This document shows positions 50,175 to 58,292 of a stretch of 64,000 nucleotides of DNA, piece after piece; within the stretch, counting starts at the first letter, position 1; each line of letters opens with the position of its first letter. The notes under the pieces were generated by a model. The model had not been told where the DNA came from. It did no database searches and saw only the letters and a program-made list of their open reading frames with translations. This DNA is from Microbacterium sp. SLBN-154 (GTDB lineage Bacteria; Actinomycetota; Actinomycetes; Actinomycetales; Microbacteriaceae): contig NZ_VFNL01000001.1 in the NCBI RefSeq assembly GCF_006715565.1, positions 3,100,001-3,164,000 of the forward strand. Reading direction: 5' to 3'. The translations under genes were made by a program, and so were the position numbers.

Positions 50175-51158
50175 TCAGGTGTGCTGGGTGAGTCCGTCGT
50201 AGCTTTGACCGTGTCCTCCGGTGAGCGCGATCGGGATGCCATCCTTCGCGAGGACGAAGCGTGATCCGATCCCGATTCGTCGATCCACTCGTGCCGCGAC
50301 TGAGGGGAGGGATCCGGGGCCTTCGTTGCTGAGCCAGATGCAATCCAGGGCTGACACGGCTTCCTCGAAGCGATCCCTCGCGTCCGGCGGGAAGTACGCC
50401 AACACGGCTGTGTGAAAGACGACGAGCGTTGTTCCCGCGGGTGCCTCAGCGGCCAGCTGCGGCAGAAGCTCAGTTGCGTCGCCGCGATCGATCCGCGGCG
50501 GGTCCTCCCGAATCATGGACGCCACTTTGTCGATTCGACGTCGCCGCTCCGTGTGCTCTGGCCACACCAATGTGCGAAGCCATTCCACGTCGTCGGCATC
50601 GGCGAACGAGAGCGGGTTCACATCGATCCCCACCCGCCACGTCACGTCGGGTAACCGGGTCGGGATGAAGTCGGGAGCGTTGATCTCACACCGCAACCGG
50701 ACTGTGCTCCGGTCATCGCTCGGGGCCAGCCACGTGCTCTCACCGTCAGGTGTCACGTACTCGTATCCGTAGCGGTCGGGGAACAAACACGCGCCCGCGG
50801 CCGCCCCGACCTCCAGTAGCGCGATCGGTCCGTCGATCGCCGCTAACGCCGGCAGGAGCGTCGCGCAACGGCCAGCTTCATTCGTCTGCTGCGTGCGTGC
50901 ACGAGCCGTTTCCTCGACATGACCCCAGGACTCGATCAACCACTGACGCACGTCTGCGTAGGGTGCGAGCGGCGCACCATGAAAACGCATCGCAGCAAAC
51001 AACAGCGGTGCTCTCCGCTTCACATCGGGGAGCCGCTCGATCAGGTCGAGCACCTCACGGTCTCGCGAGATACCGATCGCCCAGTCAAGATAGGTGTCCG
51101 ATACGCCACGAAACTCCATCTCGGCATGCCAGCGATACCGATCCGCCGTGGTCACCAT
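50175..51158 (-). CDS. DUF2332 domain-containing protein
   Basis: 327 residues. It resembles DUF2332: FRGVSDTYLDWAIGISRDREVLDLIERLP at the N-terminus, RCATLLPALAAIDGPIALLEVGAAAGACL (a methyltransferase-like glycine motif), RVGIDVNPLSFADADDVEWLRTLVWPEH (a second nucleotide-fold segment), and VVFHTAVLAYFP. The family looks like a diverged class I methyltransferase fold, but activity has not been established. Codon use is less GC-biased than in the neighbouring core genes. The exact start (ATG 51158 or the adjacent GTG) is open. Confidence 0.72.
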   Translation of the reverse strand: MVTTADRYRWHAEMEFRGVSDTYLDWAIGISRDREVLDLIERLPDVKRRAPLLFAAMRFHGAPLAPYADVRQWLIESWGHVEETARARTQQTNEAGRCATLLPALAAIDGPIALLEVGAAAGACLFPDRYGYEYVTPDGESTWLAPSDDRSTVRLRCEINAPDFIPTRLPDVTWRVGIDVNPLSFADADDVEWLRTLVWPEHTERRRRIDKVASMIREDPPRIDRGDATELLPQLAAEAPAGTTLVVFHTAVLAYFPPDARDRFEEAVSALDCIWLSNEGPGSLPSVAARVDRRIGIGSRFVLAKDGIPIALTGGHGQSYDGLTQHT

Positions 51159-51256
51159 CGCCCCATAATCGCATTCCCCGACCCAGCTACCTCATGCGCG
51201 ATCGCCTCGCCTTCGAGTATTCGCGGCTGGTCATTCAGCCGCGCGACGGCCTTCGC

Positions 51257-51262
51257 TACGGT
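51257..51262 (+). promoter_or_regulatory. -10 element of the unrecognised 201-residue gene (leaderless)
   Basis: TACGGT seven bases before the ATG at 51270. Confidence 0.45.
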
Positions 51263-51269
51263 CGACTCC

Positions 51270-51875
51270 ATGACCGGCAGACCTGTCGAATTGGATGACT
51301 CCGGATGGCACACCTGGGTTCGCGACTTCGTCTCTGCCTCTCACCGGGACTTGCCGATGCTGCGCGTATTCCTGCCCTTCATTGACGTCGACGGGAGCTT
51401 CGTGCGCTGGTCGCAGTACGTCGATATCGAGCAACACTCCGCGTCGCTGAGCTGGTTCGAAGCGACGCGTCACCTCGTGGAGGAGCACCCCGGGGTTGAC
51501 GAGCTGGTCTCGTGCATGGGTCAACCGGACGAATCCACCGCACATGCGCTCCGTGAAGCCATCGGTGACATGCAGCTGCGATGCCTCCGATGGGTGGGAT
51601 ACGGCGAGGTGCCCACTACCCCAACCGTTCGCGTGCACGGGGAAGACTACTTCCAAGCCGATCTCATGCCCGCCGATATCGCTGCGGAGCGACGCATCCC
51701 GGATTTTGTCTGGGACGCAGAACGGCGATTGGCATGGGGAAGCCGCCTCTACCCAGACTCCCTCGTCATCGCCGCGGAGCTGTCGATCTTCAGGCAGCTC
51801 CGCAACGACCCGCGCCTGGACTCTGTATCGGTTAGGGCGGACCAAGACGAACTGCCCCCGAGCAGCGGCGACTGA
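51270..51875 (+). CDS. Unrecognised 201-residue soluble protein
   Basis: I do not recognise a family. The protein is rich in Asp, Glu and Trp, with no signal peptide or membrane helix. It looks folded rather than disordered, with alternating strands and helices such as MLRVFLPFIDVDGSFVRWSQY, FEATRHLVEEHPGVDELVSC and RRLAWGSRLYPDSLVIAAELS. Base composition is lower in GC than in the flanking core genes. The start is backed by a TACGGT hexamer. It lies divergent from the DUF2332 gene and close to another small unknown gene downstream, which suggests an accessory stretch. Confidence 0.6.
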   Translation: MTGRPVELDDSGWHTWVRDFVSASHRDLPMLRVFLPFIDVDGSFVRWSQYVDIEQHSASLSWFEATRHLVEEHPGVDELVSCMGQPDESTAHALREAIGDMQLRCLRWVGYGEVPTTPTVRVHGEDYFQADLMPADIAAERRIPDFVWDAERRLAWGSRLYPDSLVIAAELSIFRQLRNDPRLDSVSVRADQDELPPSSGD

Positions 51876-51923
51876 CATCCCCCATAGCGCGATGCGCGAT
51901 CACCATGCGGCAGGCTTGGCGAG

Positions 51924-52220
51924 GTGGAGCCGAAGCAAAACGTATGGAACTGGCTGAACGCTGAGGTGCTGCGGTTGCTCAGTGAGCTCGACCCGTATGC
52001 GCTCGCCCCGGGCGCCGCAGACGGGGTTCCAGCGGACGAGTACGACATCGAAGCGAAGCCAATCGTCAACATCCTCCAGAGGGGCGGCGAGATCACCGCG
52101 GAAGAGGTCGATGCCGTTTGGCAGAGGTGGTTCGGTGAGCCACTGACCGCCGTCGTCGGTAGCGAGCACGTCGACAAGCTCGTCACCGAACTCACGTCAC
52201 TCGCTCGGCAGCCGCGCTGA
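51924..52220 (+). CDS. DUF1871-like small protein
   Basis: 98 residues. The pattern LNAEVLRLLSELDPYALAPGAADGVPADEYDIEAKPIVNIL followed by a helix and WFGEPL resembles the small DUF1871-type proteins (DP..L...G.P.DEY..E). These are often found as stray accessory genes, sometimes among immunity proteins. GTG start at 51924 with a CAGGCT hexamer seven bases upstream. It follows the unrecognised 201-residue gene by 48 bp. Function unknown. Confidence 0.5.
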   Translation: MEPKQNVWNWLNAEVLRLLSELDPYALAPGAADGVPADEYDIEAKPIVNILQRGGEITAEEVDAVWQRWFGEPLTAVVGSEHVDKLVTELTSLARQPR

Positions 52221-52228
52221 ATGGTCTG

Positions 52229-52516
52229 CTATCGGCCGATCGGGTGTCGTCGCCCCAAGAGGAACCCCGCGATGACGCCAAACCCGAGGAGACCGGCGAT
52301 CGCGATGGCCACTCCGGCCGCGGTGAGCGGCGTCAGCACCACGAGCGAGCTGGGGAAGAAGGCAGCGCCGGAGATCGGCTGGTAGGCGAACCACCCGAAC
52401 GACGCCATGCCGGCAGAGCTCCCCGCGACGTACAAGATGACGCCGCCGAGCACCAGCAAGCCTGAGATGATCGCCGCGATCACGAGGCCGACCGGCGTTC
52501 GACGCATGACGCCCAC
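52229..52516 (-). CDS. Small membrane protein
   Basis: 95 residues with two strong membrane helices (about residues 10-33 and 60-86), AIISGLLVLGGVILYVAG and TAAGVAIAIAGLLGFGVIAGF, and a short basic end RRHPIGR. No family is recognised. It is convergent with the DUF1871-like gene (8 bp between stops). The downstream 157 bp up to the methyltransferase gene end hold no further gene. Confidence 0.6.
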   Translation of the reverse strand: MGVMRRTPVGLVIAAIISGLLVLGGVILYVAGSSAGMASFGWFAYQPISGAAFFPSSLVVLTPLTAAGVAIAIAGLLGFGVIAGFLLGRRHPIGR

Positions 52517-52673
52517 GATACAGACGGTCGTGCTTTTTGGGCCTTATCGCAGAACAAAGGATCGAGACCGGATTCGCGTCCGTGTGCGATAAGCACCAGA
52601 CTCGCCCCCCGCGCGGCTGGCGCCATCACCGGTGCTGATTCGTCTCAACGGCGGAGCGGATGCGTACCCGGGC

Positions 52674-53270
52674 CTACGCAATCCGCCGGCAGAGGATCGC
52701 ACCCACGGGCCGGTGTCCCCGCTCGGTTCTCCGATAGGTCTCGACGATTTCGAAGCCGTGCGTCTCGAGGATCGATTGCAGAGCAGACACCGGCCACCGG
52801 TACGCGGGCATGACGGCGTGATCGAACTCTTCAATCACCGCGCCGTCGAAGAACCCGAGCACGAGAGTTCCGTCCGGGCGCAGGACACGCGAGAACTCCG
52901 CGATCGGCCGAACGATACGGGACGGATGATGGTGAATCGTCGAGAACCAGGACAGCACGCCGCCGAAGAAGTCGTCAGGATGCTGCAGCTTGTCGATGTC
53001 CCCGACTGAGAATCGGATGCCTGGGAAGGCTGAGCGTGCGTGCACGATGAAGTCGGGAACGACATCAATGCCGCAGACGTCGACCCCGCTGTCAGCTAGG
53101 TATTTCGTCCAGTGCCCGGGTCCGCAGCCGGCATCCAGCACCGGCCCGCTCACCATCCCGGTCCAGCTGTCGATGAGTTGACGATCTGCCGCGTGGACTG
53201 CGTCCATCGAACCGAGCAGGTCGACGTACTCCGCAGCCCGCCAGGAGTATGCCTCGGTCGCGTCCGTCAC
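52674..53270 (-). CDS. Class I SAM-dependent methyltransferase
   Basis: 198 residues. The SAM-binding glycine loop is VLDAGCGPGHWTKYLAD, the acidic end of strand 2 is CGIDVVPDFI, and the strand 4 motif is FFGGVLSWFSTIHHHP, with RVLRPDGTLVLGFFDG following. The substrate is unknown. The GTG start at 53270 is preferred over 53291 because TATGCT ends seven bases before it. Codon use is mixed, intermediate between core and accessory genes. Confidence 0.85.
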   Translation of the reverse strand: MTDATEAYSWRAAEYVDLLGSMDAVHAADRQLIDSWTGMVSGPVLDAGCGPGHWTKYLADSGVDVCGIDVVPDFIVHARSAFPGIRFSVGDIDKLQHPDDFFGGVLSWFSTIHHHPSRIVRPIAEFSRVLRPDGTLVLGFFDGAVIEEFDHAVMPAYRWPVSALQSILETHGFEIVETYRRTERGHRPVGAILCRRIA

Positions 53271-53277
53271 CGCGCCG

Positions 53278-53283
53278 AGCATA
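53278..53283 (-). promoter_or_regulatory. -10 element of the methyltransferase gene (leaderless)
   Basis: TATGCT on the minus strand, seven bases before the GTG at 53270; it decides the start. Confidence 0.5.
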
Positions 53284-53407
53284 GCGACCACCCGCGCCGA
53301 GGGAGCGGCCGCGAGTTGATGGCGAGGTGCCGACCGGTCGCCGATCGCTCAGATACGTTCGGCTCGGGACTTCTCCTCGGCCGATGCGGAGATGAGAGGA
53401 ACCTTGA

Positions 53408-53641
53408 CGAGCCCAAACAATCATCTGCGGACTGTTCTTCTCTCGGCGCGACCCCCGAAACGGGACAAGCGTCGGCACCCTGTCCATCGGGTCGCTGATC
53501 TCCACGGGCGTCATGCTCGCCAACCCGGTGTTCGCGAACCCCTACACGTACGGGCCGCTTGCACTGTCGGCACTGCTGGCGGGGAATAGCTGGATGGCTA
53601 CCGCATGGGTCTCCATTCATGCTCGAGGATGCTCATCATGA
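53408..53641 (+). pseudogene. Possible remnant of a small membrane protein gene
   Basis: The gap 53292-53597 has no intact gene. In it a 77-codon frame without a start runs from just after an in-frame TGA to 53641. It reads TIICGLFF, then TLSIGSLISTGVMLANPVF and PLALSALLAGNSWMATAW, two hydrophobic stretches that look like membrane helices. It overlaps the end of the acetyltransferase gene on the other strand. It may be the decayed C-terminus of a membrane protein, or chance. Confidence 0.25.
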
Positions 53642-54161
53642 CGTCGTCGTACCAACGTCCGCCGACCAAGGCGGCGTCGCGTTCGCGCCCCTCCTCAACG
53701 AAACCACAGCGGCGGTAACACCGGATCGCGCGATGGTTGTACTCGAGCACTCGCAGGTCGATCCGGTGGAGATTCACTACCTCGAACCCGTGTTGAAGAA
53801 CGGCCAGAGTGATCTCGGTGCCGAGCCCGAGTCCGAGTCCATCCGGATCCAAGATACCTATGGCATAACGGGCACGACGGTCCGCGGGGACGATGGCGTG
53901 AAGTCGGGCGGTGCCGATGAAGCGCCCCGCGTACTCGACGGCCCAGTGAGTGGCGCCGTTGTCGGCGGTGACCTCCGCGAACCACGCTTCTGCTGCTGGG
54001 AGCGTCAGCGGTTGCGGCGTGTCAGCGGTTGGCGTGCCCCCGAACATACGAATGATGTCCGGGTCATCCCCTAAGGCTGCACGGTCGGCGATGTCGGACC
54101 GCCGGAACGGTCGCAGCCGTGTCCGCGGGGTCTCCAGCGTGGGCGGTTCGATGTGCGCCAT
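53598..54161 (-). CDS. GNAT acetyltransferase (RimJ/RimL-like)
   Basis: 187 residues. The N-terminus LETPRTRLRPFRRSDIADRAAL is typical of RimJ/RimL-type GNAT proteins. The acetyl-CoA loop region reads LGLGLGTEITLAVLQHGFEVVNLHRIDLRVLEYNHRAIRCYRRCGF, with the Asn of the active region. The target could be ribosomal protein or a small amine. The start at 54161 is chosen over 54194 because a CAGAAT hexamer lies six bases upstream and homology begins near there. Confidence 0.82.
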   Translation of the reverse strand: MAHIEPPTLETPRTRLRPFRRSDIADRAALGDDPDIIRMFGGTPTADTPQPLTLPAAEAWFAEVTADNGATHWAVEYAGRFIGTARLHAIVPADRRARYAIGILDPDGLGLGLGTEITLAVLQHGFEVVNLHRIDLRVLEYNHRAIRCYRRCGFVEEGRERDAALVGGRWYDDVMMSILEHEWRPMR

Positions 54162-54257
54162 CGCCCGATTCTGCCGGATCGCGTGAGAGTCCAACCCGGC
54201 GAGAATCAGGTGGAAGAAGACCGGTCACCGCCCAACACCTGCCCGCGGGCACGACCG

Positions 54258-54619
54258 TCACTGCAGGCAGAACTCGTTCCCCTCCGGATCCTGCAGCTGG
54301 TAATAGCGCTCCGGCCATGGACCCCACTCTGCTCCACGAGCCTCACCACGGTGGCGCCGAGCGCGACGAGCCGGTCCTTTTCGGCATCGAGAGCGGCTTC
54401 GTCTCCCGGGTCACGCGTGGCGGTGACGTCGAGGTGCAGTCGATTGCGGCCACGTTTCGGGCCATCCGCGTGATGGAAGAACAGCCGCGGGCCTACGCCT
54501 TCGGGATCTTCCGCCAGTCCCCGCTTCTCCAGGTCGTCCGTGGTGAGTCCGGAGTCGAGAAGCTGCTGTCGTAGAGGGTCTTCCCAGCCCATGTGCGGGT
54601 AGCCGAAGACCGACGCCAT
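54258..54619 (-). pseudogene. VOC-family (glyoxalase-like) protein, frameshifted
   Basis: The first frame from the ATG at 54619 gives a VOC/Glyoxalase_6-like module ending LVALGATVVRLVEQ. The expected C-terminal strand, EWGPWPERYYQLQDPEGNEF then CLQ and a stop at 54258, is in the -1 frame starting near 54320. As written, translation continues in the wrong frame to 54206 with a basic tail. One missing base (or an extra pair) near the CAGAG of this spot would explain it. It may be a sequencing error or a real mutation. Confidence 0.72.
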
Positions 54620-54662
54620 CAGTCGCCTTTCGCCGTGCCGTCATCGTGACCCTCAGACGCGC

Positions 54663-54908
54663 TCAGCTCCCGGACTGCTCGTCTTCCTCGGGTTCGAAGC
54701 TGGAGGGCTCCCCGGTGTGCCCCGCGGCGACGCCGTCCGGCTCATCGGGAATCGTCCCGTCCTGCCCGAGTCCCCCGGGCTTTTCGTCACCGTCCGAATC
54801 GGCGGAGTTCGCCGCATCGGCGTTCGACTCCGGCATTTCGATGTCCGGGCCTTCGTAGCCGTCCTCGGCATCGGCGAGCGGGTCGTGGCTGTGCGAGTCA
54901 TGAGTCAT
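54663..54908 (-). CDS. Small acidic protein
   Basis: 81 residues, very acidic and rich in Asp, Glu, Ser, Gly and Pro; begins MTHDSHSHDPLADAEDGYEG and ends EPEEDEQSGS. It is probably intrinsically disordered. No family is recognised. A GGAAGG ribosome-binding site lies about eight bases upstream of the ATG. It lies between the accessory stretch and the glutaminase gene, which points the other way. Confidence 0.55.
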   Translation of the reverse strand: MTHDSHSHDPLADAEDGYEGPDIEMPESNADAANSADSDGDEKPGGLGQDGTIPDEPDGVAAGHTGEPSSFEPEEDEQSGS

Positions 54909-55039
54909 CGTGAGCGCCTTCCTTCCGGGTTCACCTCCAGCGTCCACCCGAGGCTCCGGAGAGGAGATGGGGTTGACAACGTGGTCGATGACATCGGTCC
55001 GTGACCACCATCATCCGACTTCCGTGACAAGGTCGACCC

Positions 55040-55969
55040 ATGACCGCCGCCGCTGACCCGAGCTCGTACGACCTCGACGCGCTGCGCTCGCGCGTCCTCC
55101 CCCACGACGACGGGACCGTCGACGACAGCATCCCCCGCCTTGCAGAAGCCGACCCAGAGCTCTGCGCCGTCGCTCTCGCCCTGAAGGACGGCACCGTCCG
55201 CGGCAGCACGCACGCCGACACTCCCTTCGCCATGCAGTCGTCGGTCAAGCCCTTCCTCTTCGCCCTGGCCCTCCTCGACACCGACGGCGACGCCCTCCAC
55301 CGGGTGGGCATCGAACCGACCGGCGAGGCCTTCGACGCGATCAAGCTCGAAAGCGGCACCGGTCGCCCGCCGAACCCGATGGTCAATGCGGGCGCCCTGC
55401 TGACCGCATCCCTCGTCGACGGCGGCGACGTCGAGGGCAGAACCGACCGCATCATCCGCGGGCTCTCCGCGTTCGCCGGCCGACCCCTCGAGATCGACGA
55501 GCGCACCGCCAGCGAGGAGCGCGAGCACGGCGAACGCAACCATGCCCTCGCGCATCTCATGCGCGCCGAAGACACCCTCCACGTCACCGCCGATGACGCC
55601 GTCGAGGTCTACGGGAGGGCGTGCGCCGTGCTGCTCGACGTCGAGGCCCTCGCGGTGATGGGTGCCACCCTCGCCTTCGGCGGCGTCAATCCTGTGACGG
55701 GCGAACGCGTCGTGCCCAAGCCGATCGCACGCGACGTCGTGTCGGTCATGGCGACCTGCGGGGTCTACGACGGCTCGGGAACATGGATGCGACGCGTCGG
55801 CGTCCCCGCGAAATCCAGCGTCTCGGGGGCGATCGTGCTCTCTGCCCCTCGCATGCTGGGCGCCGCCGTGCTGAGCCCCCCTCTCGACGGGCAAGGCACG
55901 AGCGTGCGAGGGCGGATCGCGAGCGAAATCCTCAGCGACGACCTCGGACTGCACGTCTTCGCGACGTAG
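55040..55969 (+). CDS. glsA: Glutaminase
   Basis: 309 residues, the normal size of serine-type bacterial glutaminases. The catalytic Ser-x-x-Lys is in MQSSVKPFLFAL (Ser67, Lys70), followed by GRPPNPMVNAGALLTASL, the tyrosine region and LAFGGVNPVTGERVV, and the C-terminal MRRVGVPAKSSVSGAIV. It hydrolyses glutamine to glutamate and ammonia. A CAAGGT hexamer six bases before the ATG is a weak leaderless candidate. Confidence 0.93.
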   Translation: MTAAADPSSYDLDALRSRVLPHDDGTVDDSIPRLAEADPELCAVALALKDGTVRGSTHADTPFAMQSSVKPFLFALALLDTDGDALHRVGIEPTGEAFDAIKLESGTGRPPNPMVNAGALLTASLVDGGDVEGRTDRIIRGLSAFAGRPLEIDERTASEEREHGERNHALAHLMRAEDTLHVTADDAVEVYGRACAVLLDVEALAVMGATLAFGGVNPVTGERVVPKPIARDVVSVMATCGVYDGSGTWMRRVGVPAKSSVSGAIVLSAPRMLGAAVLSPPLDGQGTSVRGRIASEILSDDLGLHVFAT

Positions 55970-56032
55970 CGAGAGCCCCCGCCTTCCCATCGGCCTGGCC
56001 GCAGCCGCGCCGCATCCCGCCAGAATGAGCGG

Positions 56033-56440
56033 ATGGAGTACGACGTCGACGCCGATCCCGGGCGAGTTCGGACGGACGCCGTGTGGGCGTGGCTGTCGAC
56101 CGAGGCCTACTGGGGGCGACAGCGCTCGCGCGCCGACGTGGAGACGCAGATCGCCGGCGCCTGGCGCGTGGTCGGGGCCTACCGCGTGGACACCGGCGAG
56201 CAAGTCGGCTTCGCGCGCGCCGTGTCCGACGGCGTCACCTTCGCCTACCTCGCCGACGTCTTCGTGACCGCGCCGCACCGCGGCCGCGGGCTCGGCAAGC
56301 GGATCCTCGAGCTGATGATCGACGACGGGCCGGGAAGGGACTTCCGGTGGGTCCTCTTCACCGGCGACGCGCATGGGCTCTACGCAGAGTTCGGTTTCGA
56401 GGCCCCCGACGCCACGGCCATGGTCAGACCGGCGCGCTGA
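56033..56440 (+). CDS. GNAT acetyltransferase
   Basis: 135 residues. The acetyl-CoA pyrophosphate-binding motif is VTAPHRGRGLGKRILELMI, preceded by the beta-4 strand FAYLADVFV. The tail GLYAEFGFEAPD fits a GNAT C-terminus. The substrate is unknown. Its 3' end overlaps the DUF1990 gene on the other strand by 17 bp. A CAGAAT hexamer six bases before the ATG may be its -10. Confidence 0.87.
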   Translation: MEYDVDADPGRVRTDAVWAWLSTEAYWGRQRSRADVETQIAGAWRVVGAYRVDTGEQVGFARAVSDGVTFAYLADVFVTAPHRGRGLGKRILELMIDDGPGRDFRWVLFTGDAHGLYAEFGFEAPDATAMVRPAR

Positions 56441-56936
56441 AGCCGGGAGAGTCCAGCGCCTGCAGGTAGCGACGCGTCATGTGCGCCTGGAAGCGACGCG
56501 CGACGGGCCCTCCGAGCAGCGTGAACCAGCGACCGGGGCGTGAAAACGCGACGATCGTGAAGACGACGTCGCCCGAAACGTCGAGCCGCAGTTCGAAGCG
56601 CTCCTCCCCACGCTCGGGATGGCCCGGCAGCGTGCCGTAGGCGAACCCGCACGAATCGGCCGTCCGCTCGGCCCACACCACGCGGCACGGGATCCGAAAG
56701 ACCAGCGGGCCCAGACGCACCCGCATCTCGACGCGTGCCCCTTCGCGAAGCGGGGTCTCCGACATCTGCACCTCCGCCCCGGCTCGGCGCTGCACCTCCC
56801 CCGCGAGAAGTAGATCGGCCGCACGCGCGAAGTCCGCCCGGCCGTGCCCGATCACACGCTTCAGGCGAGTGTGGTGATAGCCCGCGGGCAACTCGCCACC
56901 CGTCGCGCCGACCTCGGCATAGGTCAGATCGTCCAC
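56424..56936 (-). CDS. DUF1990 domain-containing protein
   Basis: 170 residues. DUF1990 marks are DLTYAEVGAT at the N-terminus, YHHTRLKRVIGHGRADFARAADLLL, and the C-terminal PGRWFTLLGGPVARRFQAHMTRRYLQAL. The fold is thought to be START/lipocalin-like; the role is unknown. The GTG start at 56936 has TAGCGT six bases upstream. It overlaps the convergent GNAT gene. Confidence 0.85.
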   Translation of the reverse strand: MDDLTYAEVGATGGELPAGYHHTRLKRVIGHGRADFARAADLLLAGEVQRRAGAEVQMSETPLREGARVEMRVRLGPLVFRIPCRVVWAERTADSCGFAYGTLPGHPERGEERFELRLDVSGDVVFTIVAFSRPGRWFTLLGGPVARRFQAHMTRRYLQALDSPGFSAPV

Positions 56937-56942
56937 ACCTCC

Positions 56943-56948
56943 ACGCTA
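56943..56948 (-). promoter_or_regulatory. -10 element of DUF1990 gene (leaderless)
   Basis: TAGCGT on the minus strand, six bases before the GTG at 56936. The intervening GGAGG could act as a ribosome-binding site only if transcription began further upstream. Confidence 0.45.
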
Positions 56949-56985
56949 AGTGCCGGGGGCGCCGCCGGGCGGCATCCGGTTTTCT

Positions 56986-57741
56986 TCAGGCGCTTGTTGC
57001 CGGCTCGACCGGAAACCGCCGACGCAGCACGAGCCGCTGCACCAGGGTCCACGAGACCGTGACGAGGAGGTAGAGCGCTGCGGCGAGGGGGGCGAAGAGC
57101 GCGACCACGGCGGTTCCGAACTGCAGGAAGCCCGCCATTCGCGCGACAGCCTCACCGCCGGGAACTCCTTCTGACGCCGCGACATCGGGTCGGAGGAGCC
57201 GCCGCGTGACCTCGGCGACGAGAACGATCAGCACGAGGATGACTCCGAAGACGAGGGCGGCCGGCGCCGTGACCGTGCCGCTCACGATCGATCCCGCGAG
57301 GCTCGCACCGAGCGGCACGCCGAACAGCTGCTCGCTGAGGAGCGCGTTCGGGTGCCCCGCGATCACCGGATAGAGGAACAGCGCGTAGACGACACCGACG
57401 ATCGGTGCCTGCACGAGCACGGGAGCACAGCCGGCCAAGGGCGAGGCCTTCTCGTCGGCGTAGAGCTTCATCGTCTCGCGCGACATCCGCTCTCGATCGT
57501 TCCTGTATCGGCGCTGGAGCGCCCGGAGTCTCGGCGCCAGCCGAGCCCGCGTCTGCTCGGCCCGCGCTTGCGCGATGCCGGTGGGGATGAGGATCGTGCG
57601 AACCAGAAGGGTCAGGAGGATGACGGCGAGAGCAGCGGATGCCGCGCCGGCGACGGGCTGCAGAAGGGCGGCGAGTCCCATGAGCAGCTCATAGGCCGCG
57701 TCGAGGATGGCCGCGATGGGCGGGAAGGAGAGGGGGTCCAC
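56986..57741 (-). CDS. YidC/Oxa1-type membrane insertase homologue
   Basis: 251 residues with five membrane helices and a cytoplasmic helical hairpin. The first core helix LTLLVRTILIP carries the arginine that in YidC lies in the hydrophilic groove. The coiled hairpin is RAEQTRARLAPRLRALQRRYRNDRERMSRETMKLY, followed by PLAGCAPVLVQAPIVGVVYALF. The family inserts small membrane proteins. It is short and set apart from the usual rnpA-yidC-jag cluster, so it is probably a second, accessory insertase. The GTG start at 57741 has no clear ribosome-binding site. Confidence 0.82.
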   Translation of the reverse strand: MDPLSFPPIAAILDAAYELLMGLAALLQPVAGAASAALAVILLTLLVRTILIPTGIAQARAEQTRARLAPRLRALQRRYRNDRERMSRETMKLYADEKASPLAGCAPVLVQAPIVGVVYALFLYPVIAGHPNALLSEQLFGVPLGASLAGSIVSGTVTAPAALVFGVILVLIVLVAEVTRRLLRPDVAASEGVPGGEAVARMAGFLQFGTAVVALFAPLAAALYLLVTVSWTLVQRLVLRRRFPVEPATSA

Positions 57742-57840
57742 AGTGAGTCCGTTCGTCGATGGGGAGGGGTCGCGGAACGGCCGCGATGGACATCGACGAA
57801 GACGGAACGACCCGCGAGCGCGGGCGGAGGACGTCGAGTG

Positions 57841-58119
57841 CTACGCGGCCGAAGCCGCGGCCCCGGGAGCCCGCGAACGGATGTGTCCCGCGGCATCGGG
57901 ATCGCTCTGCGCCACCAAGACGGAGACGTCGATGGCGCGCTCCGCGCCGGTGCGCGATGCGCCACCTTCGGCAAGCGACGCGGTCGTCAGCAGCAGAGCG
58001 ACGAGGAGAGCGGCGGCGGCGGCGAGCACCCAGACGGCCGCAGAGTCGGAAGGACTCAGCGCAATCGCGCCCGACAGCGTCAGGAGCACCTGGAAGAAGG
58101 AGGTCACCGCGTCGAACAT
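57841..58119 (-). CDS. DUF6412-like small membrane protein
   Basis: 92 residues with two membrane helices (about residues 5-22 and 27-48, SAAVWVLAAAAALLVALLL) and a polar C-terminus ending HIRSRAPGAAASAA. This fits small DUF6412-type proteins found next to accessory YidC genes in Microbacteriaceae; the family assignment is from memory and tentative. The ATG has a GGAGG ribosome-binding site. It precedes the YidC homologue by 99 bp on the same strand and may be one of its substrates. Confidence 0.55.
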   Translation of the reverse strand: MFDAVTSFFQVLLTLSGAIALSPSDSAAVWVLAAAAALLVALLLTTASLAEGGASRTGAERAIDVSVLVAQSDPDAAGHIRSRAPGAAASAA

Positions 58120-58292
58120 CGCGTGGCTCCTCCCCTCGACCCGCTCACGGTAACACGGAGGCAGATGAGGCGTCGGGCGCGCGACCCGATACCGGAATCT
58201 GCGCGTCGTCTGGCTGTAACGCACAAGACCTACGATTCGACGAGGCCGAGCCCCTGGTTCTGCCGACCCGATTGCGAGACGAGGTGGGAAGC

